NCBI RefSeq assembly: GCF_002954245.1
Contig: NZ_PPTG01000040.1
Coordinates: 32,633 to 96,632 of the forward strand
DNA length: 64,000 nt
Reading direction: 5' to 3'
Source: Cryobacterium aureum
GTDB lineage: Bacteria; Actinomycetota; Actinomycetes; Actinomycetales; Microbacteriaceae
Of the stretch, positions 25,599 through 34,648 are shown piece by piece (the stretch's first letter is position 1; the number at the start of each line of letters is the position of its first letter). The notes under the pieces were generated by a model. The model ran no database searches, was not told where the DNA came from, and was given only the letters and a program-made list of their open reading frames with translations. The position numbers were made by a program, and so were the translations under genes.

Positions 25599-26672
25599 AT
25601 GAGAATTGCCATTTTGCACGGCAGCAATGATGCCTACGGCGCCTCCAAGGTGCTCTGCCAGGAGGTGGAATGCCTAGTGAGCCTCGGTCACGAAGTCCTG
25701 GTCATCGTTCCGCACTCCGGTCCGTTGGCGAGCGAACTGGCACCGTTCGGCGCTGCGGTGTCGGTCGTCGTCGACCCATCGTTGGTGGTGCTGCGTCGCA
25801 GCAAATTGACCGATCTGCTGCACCCGCTAATCCTGCGCCACGACGTGGCCCGCGCGGACGTCGTCGTTCTGTGGACCCTGGCCCTGAGCGCCTATATTCC
25901 CGTACTGCGGCTGCGACGCCGCCGATTCTACGTCTCGGTGCACGAGTTGCTCCTGGGTCGAGTTGGCGGACTGCTCGTGCGAACGCTGTTAGCAGCGGGC
26001 AGCTTTCCGGTGTGCGCCTGCAGCGAGGCGACCGCGGCCTGGTTGCACGACCACGGCGTCGGCCGGGATCGAGTAACGGTCACGTCTCCGGTGTTCAGTG
26101 CCATCGACGATGTACCGGCCCGTACCGTGCATGATCCGCTGACCGTGGCGGTCGTCGGGCGGGTCAACGGGCACAAGGGGCATCTGGAAGTAGCCCGGGC
26201 ATTTCAGTCCCCGGAATTGTCCGGCGCGGGGTGGCGACTTCTTCTCTTCGGCGCACCGTACCCCGGGCAGGACGACGCACTACAGGCCGTGCTAGGGCTG
26301 GTGCATCGTGACCCCCGGATCGAATACCGCGGCGAAGCTGCCTCGGTATCGGCCATTGCCGAGGAGATCGATGCCGTGGCCTGCTTCCCGTCGACACCGG
26401 AGCCGTTCGGGTTGGTGCCGATCGAAGCCTGGCGGGTCGGCGTGCGTTCGGTCGGCTTCGCGGACGGCGGCGCTGGCGAAGTACTTCCGGTCGTGGGCGG
26501 CCTCGGGGTACCGCGCACCGATTTTCCCGACCGCGACATCGCCTCCGCGCTCGTCGGCCTGGCGGCGATGGTGCACGCACGGGTTGCTCTGCCGCAGCCG
26601 GCTCGAGTCAACCCGCTGTTTTCTCAGGACCGCCGCCGCGCCCTCATCACCGGCGTCCTCGCGCGCAGTTAG
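25599..26672 (+). CDS. Glycosyltransferase family 4
   Basis: A 357-aa enzyme from ATG 25599, preceded by GAGG. MRIAILHGSNDAYGASKVLCQEV is the acceptor-side start, and the C-terminal part has VAVVGRVNGHKGHLEVARAF, LLLFGAPYPGQDDAL, and FPSTPEPFGLVPIEAWRVGVRSVG (the E-x7-E nucleotide-sugar site: EPFGLVPIE). An upstream in-frame extension to 25500 spans the promoter and is not used. Convergent with 26762-28636. Confidence 0.87.
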   Translation: MRIAILHGSNDAYGASKVLCQEVECLVSLGHEVLVIVPHSGPLASELAPFGAAVSVVVDPSLVVLRRSKLTDLLHPLILRHDVARADVVVLWTLALSAYIPVLRLRRRRFYVSVHELLLGRVGGLLVRTLLAAGSFPVCACSEATAAWLHDHGVGRDRVTVTSPVFSAIDDVPARTVHDPLTVAVVGRVNGHKGHLEVARAFQSPELSGAGWRLLLFGAPYPGQDDALQAVLGLVHRDPRIEYRGEAASVSAIAEEIDAVACFPSTPEPFGLVPIEAWRVGVRSVGFADGGAGEVLPVVGGLGVPRTDFPDRDIASALVGLAAMVHARVALPQPARVNPLFSQDRRRALITGVLARS

Positions 26673-26700
26673 CGGACGACGGCCCCCACCCCGAGCACGA

Positions 26701-26737
26701 CTGAGGGGGCCACTCGGCTGTCGAGCGGCCCCCTCAG
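26701..26737. terminator. Hairpin between convergent genes
   Basis: CTGAGGGGGCC (26701-26711) pairs exactly with GGCCCCCTCAG (26727-26737), and a CTCG/CGAG pair extends it inside the loop. It lies between the stops at 26672 and 26762, so it can serve both strands despite having no T run. Confidence 0.75.
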
Positions 26738-26761
26738 GATGGTGCACTTCGAGCGCATTAG

Positions 26762-28636
26762 CTAGGCTGCGGGAACCTCGGGGATCGGCGCTGGTGCGTC
26801 TTCCGGGAGGGGCTTGATTCCCGGAACCGGATTCACCTCTGGGGCCGGCTGAACCTCTGGCACGGCCGGGACTGGCTGAACCTCTGGCACGGGCACGATC
26901 TCCGGCACCGGAGCGGCGTCCGGTGTCACGGTTGCGTCGGGTGCAACCGTCGGCGCTTCCGGTGCGATGGTCTGGTCGGGAGCGGTCTTGTTCGCCGCAC
27001 CGGTGGCCTTGATGCTGGCCGACGATCCGGTGACAGCATTGCCGAAGGGGTCAGTGGCTTTCAGCTGGTAGGTGTACGTCGTCCCACCAGATCGGCCGGT
27101 GTCGGTCCAGCTGAGGGTGGGCCGAATCCAGTCCGCTGACTGCCCGGTTTGCGTGTGCACCACGACACCGTTTCGCAGCACCTGGTAGCTAAGCTGCGCG
27201 TTGTCCCGGTCGTAGTTGGATTTCCAGGTGACCTTGACCGCGTTCGCACTGGGAGTGCTGAGCGTGGGCTGAAAGCCGGTACCCGTGGCCTTTGGACCCT
27301 CCTTGTTCGGTGCGATCGACGACACCGCGAAGCGCACGAGGCCCTGTTGGCGCTTGTTGTTCACGATGGTGAACTCGCCACCATAAAGAACGTACTGGGA
27401 GTTGGCCGCGAGGTTCCACGGCCCCTGGCTCTGCCCGGTGAAGGTGCCGGTGTTGATATCGGGAAAGAACGCCAGCAGGGTGGGGGACGGCCGACCTTCG
27501 AAGTTGAAGTAGCTGCTTCCTGTGCTGTTGCGTCCGATCGTGCCGGTGGCAGCCTTGGTGAAGGTCAGTGTGCGGTGATAGCTGCGCGGGTTGGTTTCGG
27601 GGGGGCCGCCGATATTGCCGCAGAAGTGCGCGTGGGCGGTGGTGTAGACGACGTCACCGACCGGTACGGCCGAATACGTGTCACCGTGACAATCTTCGAT
27701 CCAGACGGTGTTTCCATTGCTCCAGCTGGCCCGGAAGGTTCCCTCGAACATGGCACCGGAGCCGAAATCGTAGCCGGTACCGTAGACGCCGTCAGCGTCG
27801 GAGGTGAGCGAAAGGATGGCCCCGTTGGGGCCGGCATTCTTGATCAGCTTGCCGATGTTCCAGGCCATGCCGGCGCCGGTGCTCGAGTTCGTAGCGGCCA
27901 TGCCGTAGCCAGGCGTGGTAGCCCCGTTGTACGAGGTGAATGACCCGCCGATGACGACCCGGTCGCCGTTGGGCGAGACCGTCAACGCGTTGACCGAGCC
28001 ATTGGGGATGGTGCCCTTCCACCCGCCAACGGCCCCGGTCGAACCGTTAAACGATGCGGCCCTCTGACGACTTTGGCCGCTGGTCGAGGTGAAGCTTCCC
28101 CCGGCGTACACCGTGCTGCCGAAGGCACCGAGGGCACGAACGGTGCCGTTCGCCGTCGGCTTCCAGTCGGACAGGAGCGCGCCGGTCGCTGTGCTGAAGG
28201 CTGCGAGCCTCGTGCGCGAGACGCCGCCAACCGTGCTGAAGCCACCACCGACATAGATGCGTGATCCGTCCGGAGATGCAGTGATCGCTCGAACGACACC
28301 GTTCAGGCTGGGGTTGAACGATGTCATCACTCCGGTCGACAGGTTGTAGGCCATGAGGTTATTGCGGGATACCTCACTCGTTCCTGCGGATGCTCCAGCG
28401 GGGCGCGCTTTGGTAAATTCACCGCCGACGTAGACGGTGTTTCCCACGATCACTTGCGACCACACGACGCCGTTGATTTGGGCTGTGGGCAGGGCATCCG
28501 CTGCGACGGTCTTGGGGGTGGAGGCGCTGGGTGGTGACGTGTCGGCCTGGGCCGCACCCGCCCCGGTGAATATCGCACCGGCGAGTACTGCGGAAGTGAC
28601 AATGACTGTCGCTGCGGAACGGAAACGCCAGAACAT
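26762..28636 (-). CDS. Secreted repeat-domain protein with proline-rich tail
   Basis: A 624-aa exported protein. A signal peptide (to about residue 31, GAAQA) leads into a domain nearly identical to residues 60-580 of the 1192-aa protein: QINGVVWSQVIVGNTVY, GGEFTKARPAG, DCHGDTYSAVP and the FN3-like unit at about 460-540. Instead of LamG and PKD modules it ends in an 80-residue tail of PVPE/PAPE repeats (about 545-624). Such a tail suggests a stiff spacer through the cell wall. The two proteins appear to be paralogues that kept the N-terminal domain and exchanged C-terminal parts. The function is not known; no catalytic residues are recognisable. Confidence 0.88.
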   Translation of the reverse strand: MFWRFRSAATVIVTSAVLAGAIFTGAGAAQADTSPPSASTPKTVAADALPTAQINGVVWSQVIVGNTVYVGGEFTKARPAGASAGTSEVSRNNLMAYNLSTGVMTSFNPSLNGVVRAITASPDGSRIYVGGGFSTVGGVSRTRLAAFSTATGALLSDWKPTANGTVRALGAFGSTVYAGGSFTSTSGQSRQRAASFNGSTGAVGGWKGTIPNGSVNALTVSPNGDRVVIGGSFTSYNGATTPGYGMAATNSSTGAGMAWNIGKLIKNAGPNGAILSLTSDADGVYGTGYDFGSGAMFEGTFRASWSNGNTVWIEDCHGDTYSAVPVGDVVYTTAHAHFCGNIGGPPETNPRSYHRTLTFTKAATGTIGRNSTGSSYFNFEGRPSPTLLAFFPDINTGTFTGQSQGPWNLAANSQYVLYGGEFTIVNNKRQQGLVRFAVSSIAPNKEGPKATGTGFQPTLSTPSANAVKVTWKSNYDRDNAQLSYQVLRNGVVVHTQTGQSADWIRPTLSWTDTGRSGGTTYTYQLKATDPFGNAVTGSSASIKATGAANKTAPDQTIAPEAPTVAPDATVTPDAAPVPEIVPVPEVQPVPAVPEVQPAPEVNPVPGIKPLPEDAPAPIPEVPAA

Positions 28637-28693
28637 AGAGGAGCCTCATCTTCTCGTGGTCGGTGGCCTCCGGACGACCCCCGCAATTCAGGA

Positions 28694-28749
28694 AGTATAC
28701 TCAGTTTCCGTTTTCCGTCCACCGACATATTAAACACCGACATATTAAA
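28694..28749 (-). promoter_or_regulatory. -10 and tandem direct repeat before the gene at 28636
   Basis: The minus strand has TATACT at 28699-28694. Upstream, the 15-bp unit CACCGACATATTAAA (plus-strand reading) occurs twice head-to-tail at 28720-28734 and 28735-28749. The repeat occupies the place that the C-run/G-run box takes in the promoter of the paralogous gene at 24524, suggesting a different activator. Confidence 0.5.
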
Positions 28750-28907
28750 GTTGTCGCCATCGACGAGTGGCACTCACTGCGAACGCGCCACGGTGCACCA
28801 TAGTCACACCGATGGATAGACGCTAGGATTCCTCATTACCTCCCTTGATCTCCTCTACCCGAATTCTGCCGCGATCCCGGGCAGTCTGAGAGAAATTTGA
28901 GCACGCT

Positions 28908-29426
28908 ATGGCCGCAGAACATTCCCTCCCCCCCGAGTCGCAAGCCGAATCACCGAAGCCACTGCGCATCGGTTATGCCGCGGGCGGGTTCGACCTGTTT
29001 CATGTTGGGCACCTCAATATTCTCAAACACGCAAAGAGCCAGTGCGACTACCTGATCGCCGGCGTCGTGTCCGATGAAATGCTGGAGTTGACCAAGGGGA
29101 TCACCCCGGTGGTCCCGCTGTTTGAGCGCCTCGAGATTGTGCGGCACATCTCATTCGTCGATGAGGCCGTCGCCGAGGTTGTTGAAGACAAGATGGAGGC
29201 GTGGCGCCAGCTACGTTTCGATGTGTTCTTCAAGGGCGACGACTGGCGCGGCACCCCCCGGGGCACCCACCTGGAGCGTGAGTTCGCCGCTGTCGGCGTT
29301 GATGTCGTCTATTTTCCGTACACCGTCAACACCTCGAGCACGATGCTGCGTCGAGCCCTTGACACCCTGACGCGACCGGATACCGGCTCCCGCTGGCAGG
29401 CCCAGGCGATCGAAGGCACCTCATAA
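28908..29426 (+). CDS. Cytidylyltransferase-like enzyme (TagD/GCT family)
   Basis: A 172-aa nucleotidyltransferase. GGFDLFHVGHLNIL holds the HxGH motif that binds the nucleotide; FKGDDWRGT and the late NTSSTM (in the place of the RTxGISTT motif) complete the family signature. Relatives join CTP to glycerol-3-phosphate or other alcohol phosphates to make CDP-alcohols. With the CDP-alcohol phosphotransferase at 15414 it could provide a phospho-polyol substituent for the polysaccharide. It is transcribed alone, divergent from the secreted-protein gene. Substrate is uncertain. Confidence 0.85.
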   Translation: MAAEHSLPPESQAESPKPLRIGYAAGGFDLFHVGHLNILKHAKSQCDYLIAGVVSDEMLELTKGITPVVPLFERLEIVRHISFVDEAVAEVVEDKMEAWRQLRFDVFFKGDDWRGTPRGTHLEREFAAVGVDVVYFPYTVNTSSTMLRRALDTLTRPDTGSRWQAQAIEGTS

Positions 29427-29444
29427 AGCCAGCTGGCTCGCCGA

Positions 29445-29497
29445 ACAGAAGAGGGCGGGTTCCTCGTGCAGCGCACGAGGAACCCGCCCTCTTCTGT
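29445..29497. terminator. 24-bp perfect-stem terminator
   Basis: The arms 29445-29468 and 29474-29497 are perfect reverse complements of 24 bases around the 5-base loop CAGCG. It lies between the convergent genes ending at 29426 and 29532 and should stop transcription from both sides. Confidence 0.85.
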
Positions 29498-29531
29498 GTT
29501 GATTAAGCGTGTGGATTACGCGTTGCCGTGG

Positions 29532-30752
29532 TTACCCGGGGTGAACCACGACCAGAGTGTCGTCGGGCGTGTAATAGTTGTGCGACATCTGCACCTTGGT
29601 GGACGACTGGGCAATAACCGCGCAATCATCGACGCGAGTATTGCGACCGAAGGTGTTGTCGATGATGACCACACCGTGCAGGGGGCCGTGGGCTTTCTCG
29701 GCGAGGTTGATCGAGCATCCGCCGCCATCGGCAATGTTGTTCGTGATGGTGAGATTGGACACGTCACCGCGGTCCTGGGTGACCTGCACGGAGGCATTCC
29801 AGGCATCGGTCAGCCGGTTACCGTCGATGCGAATGTTTGATCCTTTCTGAATTTGAATGGAATCATCGTGGCTCGGCGTGCCGCCCTGATTGGGGTCCCG
29901 GTCGTAGTGCAGGTTGTCATGCAGCCAGGAGTCCACGATCGCAACGTTTCCGCCGGTCAGGTGGATGCCGTCGATCACACCGTGAATGTTGAGTCTCGTG
30001 GCCTCGAAGTTGTAGCCGTAGATCCCCTGAACGTCAGGTGACGGCGTGGAGGGGAACAGCTCGGTGTCGACGATGCGCAGATTTTCGTAACCGCCGAGGT
30101 TGCCGATGAGGGCCATCGGTCCACTCAGGTCTCGCCCGCGCACGATCGAATTTCTGATCGTGACGTTGGGAGCTTCGATCTTGACCATGCCACGAATATC
30201 CAGACCGTCGATGACGGTGCCGGCCTGGGTGATCGTCAGGTCGCCGTCATGCACCCTCAGCTTGGTGCCCGCCGGCACACCGGTGTTACTCTCGTTCGGC
30301 GTGCCTCCCGGCGCGGGAGGAGTGGGAACCGGAATGGGAGCAGGTACCGGCACTGGAGCGGGAACCGGAATGGGAGCAGGTACCGGCACTGGAGCGGGAA
30401 CCAGCACCGGGGACGGAACCGGAAGGGGAGCAGGCCCGGGCGTTGGGGCCACAATCGGCTCGGGAGCCGGCGTGACGGGCGGAAACAGTAGAGCCAGCAG
30501 CCAACGCAACTGGGCCTGGGTCAGGCCCGTCGCCGGCGTGGTGGCGGGGGGAGCCACGGGCTCAGCACGCCATGGGGTGATTGTGTAGCTCGGTTGCACC
30601 TCGTCGACGGCCTGGGCGGGAGCGATTCCCACAAAGGCGCCGGTCAATCCGAGTGCCACAGCGGCGACGGCGCTCGTGCGCACGCGACGAAATGGGGAAC
30701 GTGCTTTCTGTTGGGCGGGTAGGCCGTGGATCAGTTTCGGGTTGAGTTTCAT
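29532..30752 (-). CDS. Secreted parallel beta-helix protein with proline-rich linker
   Basis: A 406-aa exported protein if started at the ATG at 30752 (MKLNPKLIHGLP); a longer frame upstream looks non-coding. A signal peptide ends near APAQA, followed by about 65 residues of PVPAPIPVP repeats, encoded by a 36-bp tandem repeat. The C-terminal 250 residues are a right-handed beta-helix with ladder motifs DGLDIRG, NVTIRNSIVRG, NNIADGGGCSINL, and the acidic/His segment SWLHDNLHYDRDPN and HDDSIQIQKGS. The fold is shared by pectate lyases and related polysaccharide-active proteins. It is paralogous to 30926-31987. Confidence 0.85.
   Translation of the reverse strand: MKLNPKLIHGLPAQQKARSPFRRVRTSAVAAVALGLTGAFVGIAPAQAVDEVQPSYTITPWRAEPVAPPATTPATGLTQAQLRWLLALLFPPVTPAPEPIVAPTPGPAPLPVPSPVLVPAPVPVPAPIPVPAPVPVPAPIPVPTPPAPGGTPNESNTGVPAGTKLRVHDGDLTITQAGTVIDGLDIRGMVKIEAPNVTIRNSIVRGRDLSGPMALIGNLGGYENLRIVDTELFPSTPSPDVQGIYGYNFEATRLNIHGVIDGIHLTGGNVAIVDSWLHDNLHYDRDPNQGGTPSHDDSIQIQKGSNIRIDGNRLTDAWNASVQVTQDRGDVSNLTITNNIADGGGCSINLAEKAHGPLHGVVIIDNTFGRNTRVDDCAVIAQSSTKVQMSHNYYTPDDTLVVVHPG
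30324..30402 (+). repeat. 36-bp tandem repeat (two full copies and a partial one)
   Basis: Copies at 30324-30359 and 30360-30395 are identical and a third begins at 30396. They encode the alternating Pro linker of the minus-strand beta-helix gene. Identical copies point to recent expansion, so linker length probably varies between strains. Confidence 0.9.
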
Positions 30753-30925
30753 AAGTGTGTTTTCGTGTCCTGCACACGCTTCGGGGCGTGTTGGGCGGGG
30801 CAGCTGAAGGGAGCCGCCGGTCGTTGGTACAGCATTCCGTATCGATGCCAAGGGGTCAAACGAGAAGTTGTGAATACCTTGAAGCGGGCGCAGTGCACCC
30901 GCCACAAGGGGACTCTGGCTGTCGG

Positions 30926-31987
30926 TTATCCGGCGTGTACAGAAACTGTCGTGCTGTCGGGCGTGTAGTAATTGCGCGCCGTGCTGATCTTGGTCGTGCT
31001 GGGAGAGATGATGGCGCAGTTAGCCACCTTGGTATTACGGCCGAACTTGTTGTCCGTAATGACGGTGCCGTAGATGGGGCCATACGATTTTTGGGCGACG
31101 TTGATAGTGCAGGCGCCGCCGTCGGCAAAGTTGTTCTTGAAGGAGAAGTTCGAGACATCCCCCCGGTCCTGGGTGATCTGCACCCCGGCATTGTGCGAGC
31201 CGCTCAGGGTACTTCCGTACACCGTGATATTGCTGCCCTTTTGAATCTGGATGGAATCATCATGGCTTGGCTTGCCGCCTTGATTCGGGTCACTGGTGTA
31301 GTGCAGGTTGCCGTGCAACCAGGAGTCGGCGATGGTGACGTTGCTGCCGGTGATGTGCACGGCGTCGATGACGCCGTGGATGTCCACGCGGGTCGCGGTG
31401 AAGTTGTAGCCGTAGATTCCGTTCACGTCGGGTGACGGTTTCGATGGATACAGTTCCGAGTCGATGATCTTGAGCCCGGAGCGTCCTCCCAGATTGTTGA
31501 TCAGGGCATCGGGGGCACTCAGACTGCGACCGCGAATGATTGAGTTCTTGATCGTGACGTTGATCGCGTTAATCTTGACCAGGCCGCGAATATCCAGGCC
31601 ACTGATGACTGCGCCGGCCTTGGAAACAGTGAGGTCCCCGTTGTGCACCGTCAGACTGGTCCCGTACGGAACTCCGGTGCTGCCGGCACTCGCCGTAGCG
31701 ATCCGAACGACGCCACCGGTTGCAGCCTGGGCGGGAGCGGCCAAGCCGGCCAGCGGAAGAAGAATGGCCAGGGTCGCGGCGGCCACCACAGTCGGTGTTC
31801 GTGTGCTCGAATTGCGCCGATTCCTCGTGTGTTCCAGACGGACGGCATTCGGCAGATCGGGGCGGGTGAGGGCGGGACGAGGTGGATCAAAACGATGAAG
31901 GGCCGGGTGATGCTGGTGCGCACCACGCGAATGCAGCGGGGTCAGGGTGAGGGGTCGGCGGTGGGAACGTGAGATATGGTCGGTCAT
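30926..31987 (-). CDS. Secreted parallel beta-helix protein (paralogue)
   Basis: About 353 aa from the ATG at 31987. The long N-terminus is basic and His/Pro/Arg-rich, then a signal/membrane segment (VVAAATLAILLPLAGLAAPAQA) leads directly into the beta-helix without the proline linker. Ladder and key segments match its neighbour almost residue for residue: SGLDIRGLVKI, NVTIKNSIIRG, IYGYNFTATRVDIHGVID, SWLHGNLHYTSDPNQGG, SHDDSIQIQKGSN. The two genes lie head to tail, probably by tandem duplication. The start is uncertain; an upstream ATG at 32032 is also in frame. Confidence 0.83.
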   Translation of the reverse strand: MTDHISRSHRRPLTLTPLHSRGAHQHHPALHRFDPPRPALTRPDLPNAVRLEHTRNRRNSSTRTPTVVAAATLAILLPLAGLAAPAQAATGGVVRIATASAGSTGVPYGTSLTVHNGDLTVSKAGAVISGLDIRGLVKINAINVTIKNSIIRGRSLSAPDALINNLGGRSGLKIIDSELYPSKPSPDVNGIYGYNFTATRVDIHGVIDAVHITGSNVTIADSWLHGNLHYTSDPNQGGKPSHDDSIQIQKGSNITVYGSTLSGSHNAGVQITQDRGDVSNFSFKNNFADGGACTINVAQKSYGPIYGTVITDNKFGRNTKVANCAIISPSTTKISTARNYYTPDSTTVSVHAG

Positions 31988-32089
31988 GAAGTCATTTCGG
32001 GTGGTGCACGTTCGGGTATGCGAATGAGGCAACCGCAGGGAGTCGCCGATAGTTATTAGAGTGTTACCCGAAAATGAAATTACGTCAAA

Positions 32090-33187
32090 TTAACTTTGCG
32101 TGTCGGGGAGATCACGTCGAATCCTGTGCCGATCGGGGAAGTCTGCCGGCTCGGCTGACCGGCGGCGATGGTCACCGAAGTCGGTCACAAACGGCGGCGG
32201 CTCATACGCAAAGCGGAGCCAGTTGCTCGACGCGAACTTGTTCAACCCGAGTGCAAGAAGTATGGCCGTCGCGGCCAGAATGAGCGGCATAACGGGCGCG
32301 ATGACCGCGACCGCACCAAAAAGAATCGGCAGTGACAGCACGGCGGAAATCAGGATGATGATCGGCGTGTGCGCCAGGTATATGGGCAGGGTGATCCTCC
32401 CGATGACGCCGAACCAGCGCAGGCGACGGAGCGTGCGGCTGAGCGCGATGCCGCCGCCGACACCGACCACGCAGTTCAGAAAATAGACTCCAAAGACGTC
32501 GCGCAGCCCGAGCAGCGCGACGGTGGCAGTGACAGCCACCCACAAGAGCATGGTCGCGCCGATGAGTAGTCGGCTGTTGACAGTGCCGATTCGAACGATC
32601 CAGCTGCGCAGATAGATACCAACCAGAAAGAAGAAGTAGTACTTGAGCGCACCGGACCAACCGACGTTGGGCGTGTCGAGTCCGCTCAGCGCCACGACAG
32701 AAACGGCGCCAGCAACGACGAGTTGCAGCCGGGGGTTCACCCTCCGGCTGAGTTTGGCCACGACAAAGAAGATCGACAAGGCCCAGATGAACCAGAGTTC
32801 GAACCGCGGCAGCACCGGCGAAGCCACAAGGCCGAGCACGGCGTCCCGCAGGCCGAACCCCACGCCTGTCATGATCTGACCGATTTGAAACACGATCGAG
32901 CCGACGACTTCCCAGAGCAGGAACACCCAGAGGTAGAGGCGCACCTTGACCGTCCACAGGTCGCGCCACGACCTGAGCAGCCACTTAGCAGCGAACAACC
33001 CGGACAAGACGAAGAACAGGGGCATGCGCATCGACGACAGGGCGTCGTTGATTTCGCGCCAGTACGGGATCGTGAAACCAACCTCGAGCAGCCAATTCGC
33101 CGAGTGGAACAGGGCCACGAGCAGAATCGCGAGGCCCCGACCGGAGTCGACCCAGCCGATGCGTTCGGTCGGCCTCGTGGCGCTCAT
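32090..33187 (-). CDS. Acyltransferase family 3 membrane protein
   Basis: A 365-aa protein with about ten membrane helices, of the acyltransferase-3 family that O-acetylates or otherwise acylates exported polysaccharides. The start reads RIGWVDSGRGLAILLVALFHS, with the conserved His after the first helix; MRMPLFFVLSGLFAAKW and PIYLAHTPIIIL follow the usual pattern. The start at ATG 33187 overlaps the stop of the polymerase-like gene (ATGA), so they are coupled. It probably decorates the repeat unit. Confidence 0.88.
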   Translation of the reverse strand: MSATRPTERIGWVDSGRGLAILLVALFHSANWLLEVGFTIPYWREINDALSSMRMPLFFVLSGLFAAKWLLRSWRDLWTVKVRLYLWVFLLWEVVGSIVFQIGQIMTGVGFGLRDAVLGLVASPVLPRFELWFIWALSIFFVVAKLSRRVNPRLQLVVAGAVSVVALSGLDTPNVGWSGALKYYFFFLVGIYLRSWIVRIGTVNSRLLIGATMLLWVAVTATVALLGLRDVFGVYFLNCVVGVGGGIALSRTLRRLRWFGVIGRITLPIYLAHTPIIILISAVLSLPILFGAVAVIAPVMPLILAATAILLALGLNKFASSNWLRFAYEPPPFVTDFGDHRRRSAEPADFPDRHRIRRDLPDTQS

Positions 33188-34515
33188 CGCCGCCCCGGAT
33201 CCCGCGTGGCCCGGAATGTGGGGCGGAGTGCAGCATCCGTTTCGGCGGGCACTTTGCGGGTGATGAGCAGCCCGAGAACGAGCACAAGCAGAACCGACGA
33301 ACTGAAGAACGGGCCGAAGAACATGAACCAGACGGCTTTGATTCCGAGGAACAGCAGCACGGCGCTGGCGGTGTTGGACGCCACGTGCACGCCGATGCTG
33401 CGCACGATGAGTACGAGAATGATGAGGGCAAAAAGGAGCCCCGGGATGCCGAAGGCCGCCCAGAAGTCCCCGATGATCGAGTGCAGTTCGATGTGGCCGC
33501 CGAACATGTAGTTTTCGACGTAGCCGTTGTTCGGGTCGTAGTTGATGTACGCCATGCCGGTCTTGGCCGCCAGAATGTCCTGCGGATTGGGCGCGGTCCC
33601 CACGCCGAACCCCCACGGCTGATGCTGCATGAGCGCGATCGTGGCGGTGAGCTCTGGGCGTCCGCCGAGAATGAGAGAACCGGTCTCCTCGAGCTGAGCG
33701 AGGGAGCGCTGTTGGGTGGCCACACCGAGCGCTCCGTCGAGAATGAGGGCCTGGATGACGTTGAAGACGATCAGGCCGAGCACGCCGAGTCCGAGCAGCG
33801 CACGCAGCGCCGACTTACCGCGTGTCGGCCGGGTGGGGCGCATTTGCCAGGCGACCAACAGCGTTGTCAGCAGCATGAACGCGAACGTGGAGCGGGCATC
33901 CGTCAGGGTGGCCACCACTGTGAGCAGCAGGGCGACGGCCAGCTCCAGCCAGCGGCGGCGCAATTGTAGTGTGATTCCGAGCAGCAGAATTGTCAGGGCC
34001 ACGGAGTACCCGAAGCGCCAGGGATTCTCCGCGTAGAGCTCGCTCGACGGCGAGACGCCGAGCAGGATTCCGGCGCCGTACCAGATGGCGATCTGGGAGT
34101 CGGGCAGAACGGTGCGCGCCCAGAGCACGAATCCGACGCCGGCCAGCAACCCGACCAGACCTGCGATCGCACCGAATGCCTGGCCAAGGCTGGCATCGTG
34201 TGTGGGCGCCGACAGTACGGTGAGCCAGATGCCGGAGCCGATCGCGACCACTCCGCCCAGTAGGAACAGTCGAGCGCCCGAGTACTGGCGCAGCACGGGG
34301 AACCAGACGGGGAACAGGGCCACGCAGGCCACCGCCCCCGCGGTCACGCCCTGGTCGATATCGAGGCGCAGGGCGACGAGGACTAGAACGACGACGGCGA
34401 TGAGTTTATTGACGACGGGCGGGGCCTGGTACGCAAACCGGCCAGCGCGGGTGCGAGGGGGCGCCACCGGAGCGGGACGCGTTGCGGTGTTACTGGAGCG
34501 CACCTGAAAGGACAA
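33184..34515 (-). CDS. O-antigen ligase/polymerase-like membrane protein (Wzy-like)
   Basis: A protein of about 443 aa with around eleven membrane helices and a large outer loop (about residues 265-355) containing GGRPELTATIALMQHQPWGFGVG and NNGYVENYMFGGHIELHSIIGDFWAAFG. A helix-rich body with a long loop bearing an H-x-x-x-G-D/F motif near the end is typical of O-antigen polymerases and ligases. It is the only polymerase candidate in the locus. The start is uncertain: I use the TTG at 34515 behind GGTGGTGG; a GTG at 34503 is also possible. Confidence 0.8.
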   Translation of the reverse strand: MSFQVRSSNTATRPAPVAPPRTRAGRFAYQAPPVVNKLIAVVVLVLVALRLDIDQGVTAGAVACVALFPVWFPVLRQYSGARLFLLGGVVAIGSGIWLTVLSAPTHDASLGQAFGAIAGLVGLLAGVGFVLWARTVLPDSQIAIWYGAGILLGVSPSSELYAENPWRFGYSVALTILLLGITLQLRRRWLELAVALLLTVVATLTDARSTFAFMLLTTLLVAWQMRPTRPTRGKSALRALLGLGVLGLIVFNVIQALILDGALGVATQQRSLAQLEETGSLILGGRPELTATIALMQHQPWGFGVGTAPNPQDILAAKTGMAYINYDPNNGYVENYMFGGHIELHSIIGDFWAAFGIPGLLFALIILVLIVRSIGVHVASNTASAVLLFLGIKAVWFMFFGPFFSSSVLLVLVLGLLITRKVPAETDAALRPTFRATRDPGRR

Positions 34516-34648
34516 TAGCCACCACCACCCGGGCCACACAGGGACGATTCGGGCACCGACCCCTGTTGCGCAGCCGCATCGTGCACAACAATAGACGGCT
34601 CCACGGCGAACCAACAAGGGTCACGCCAGACAAACTGAGAGATTATCA

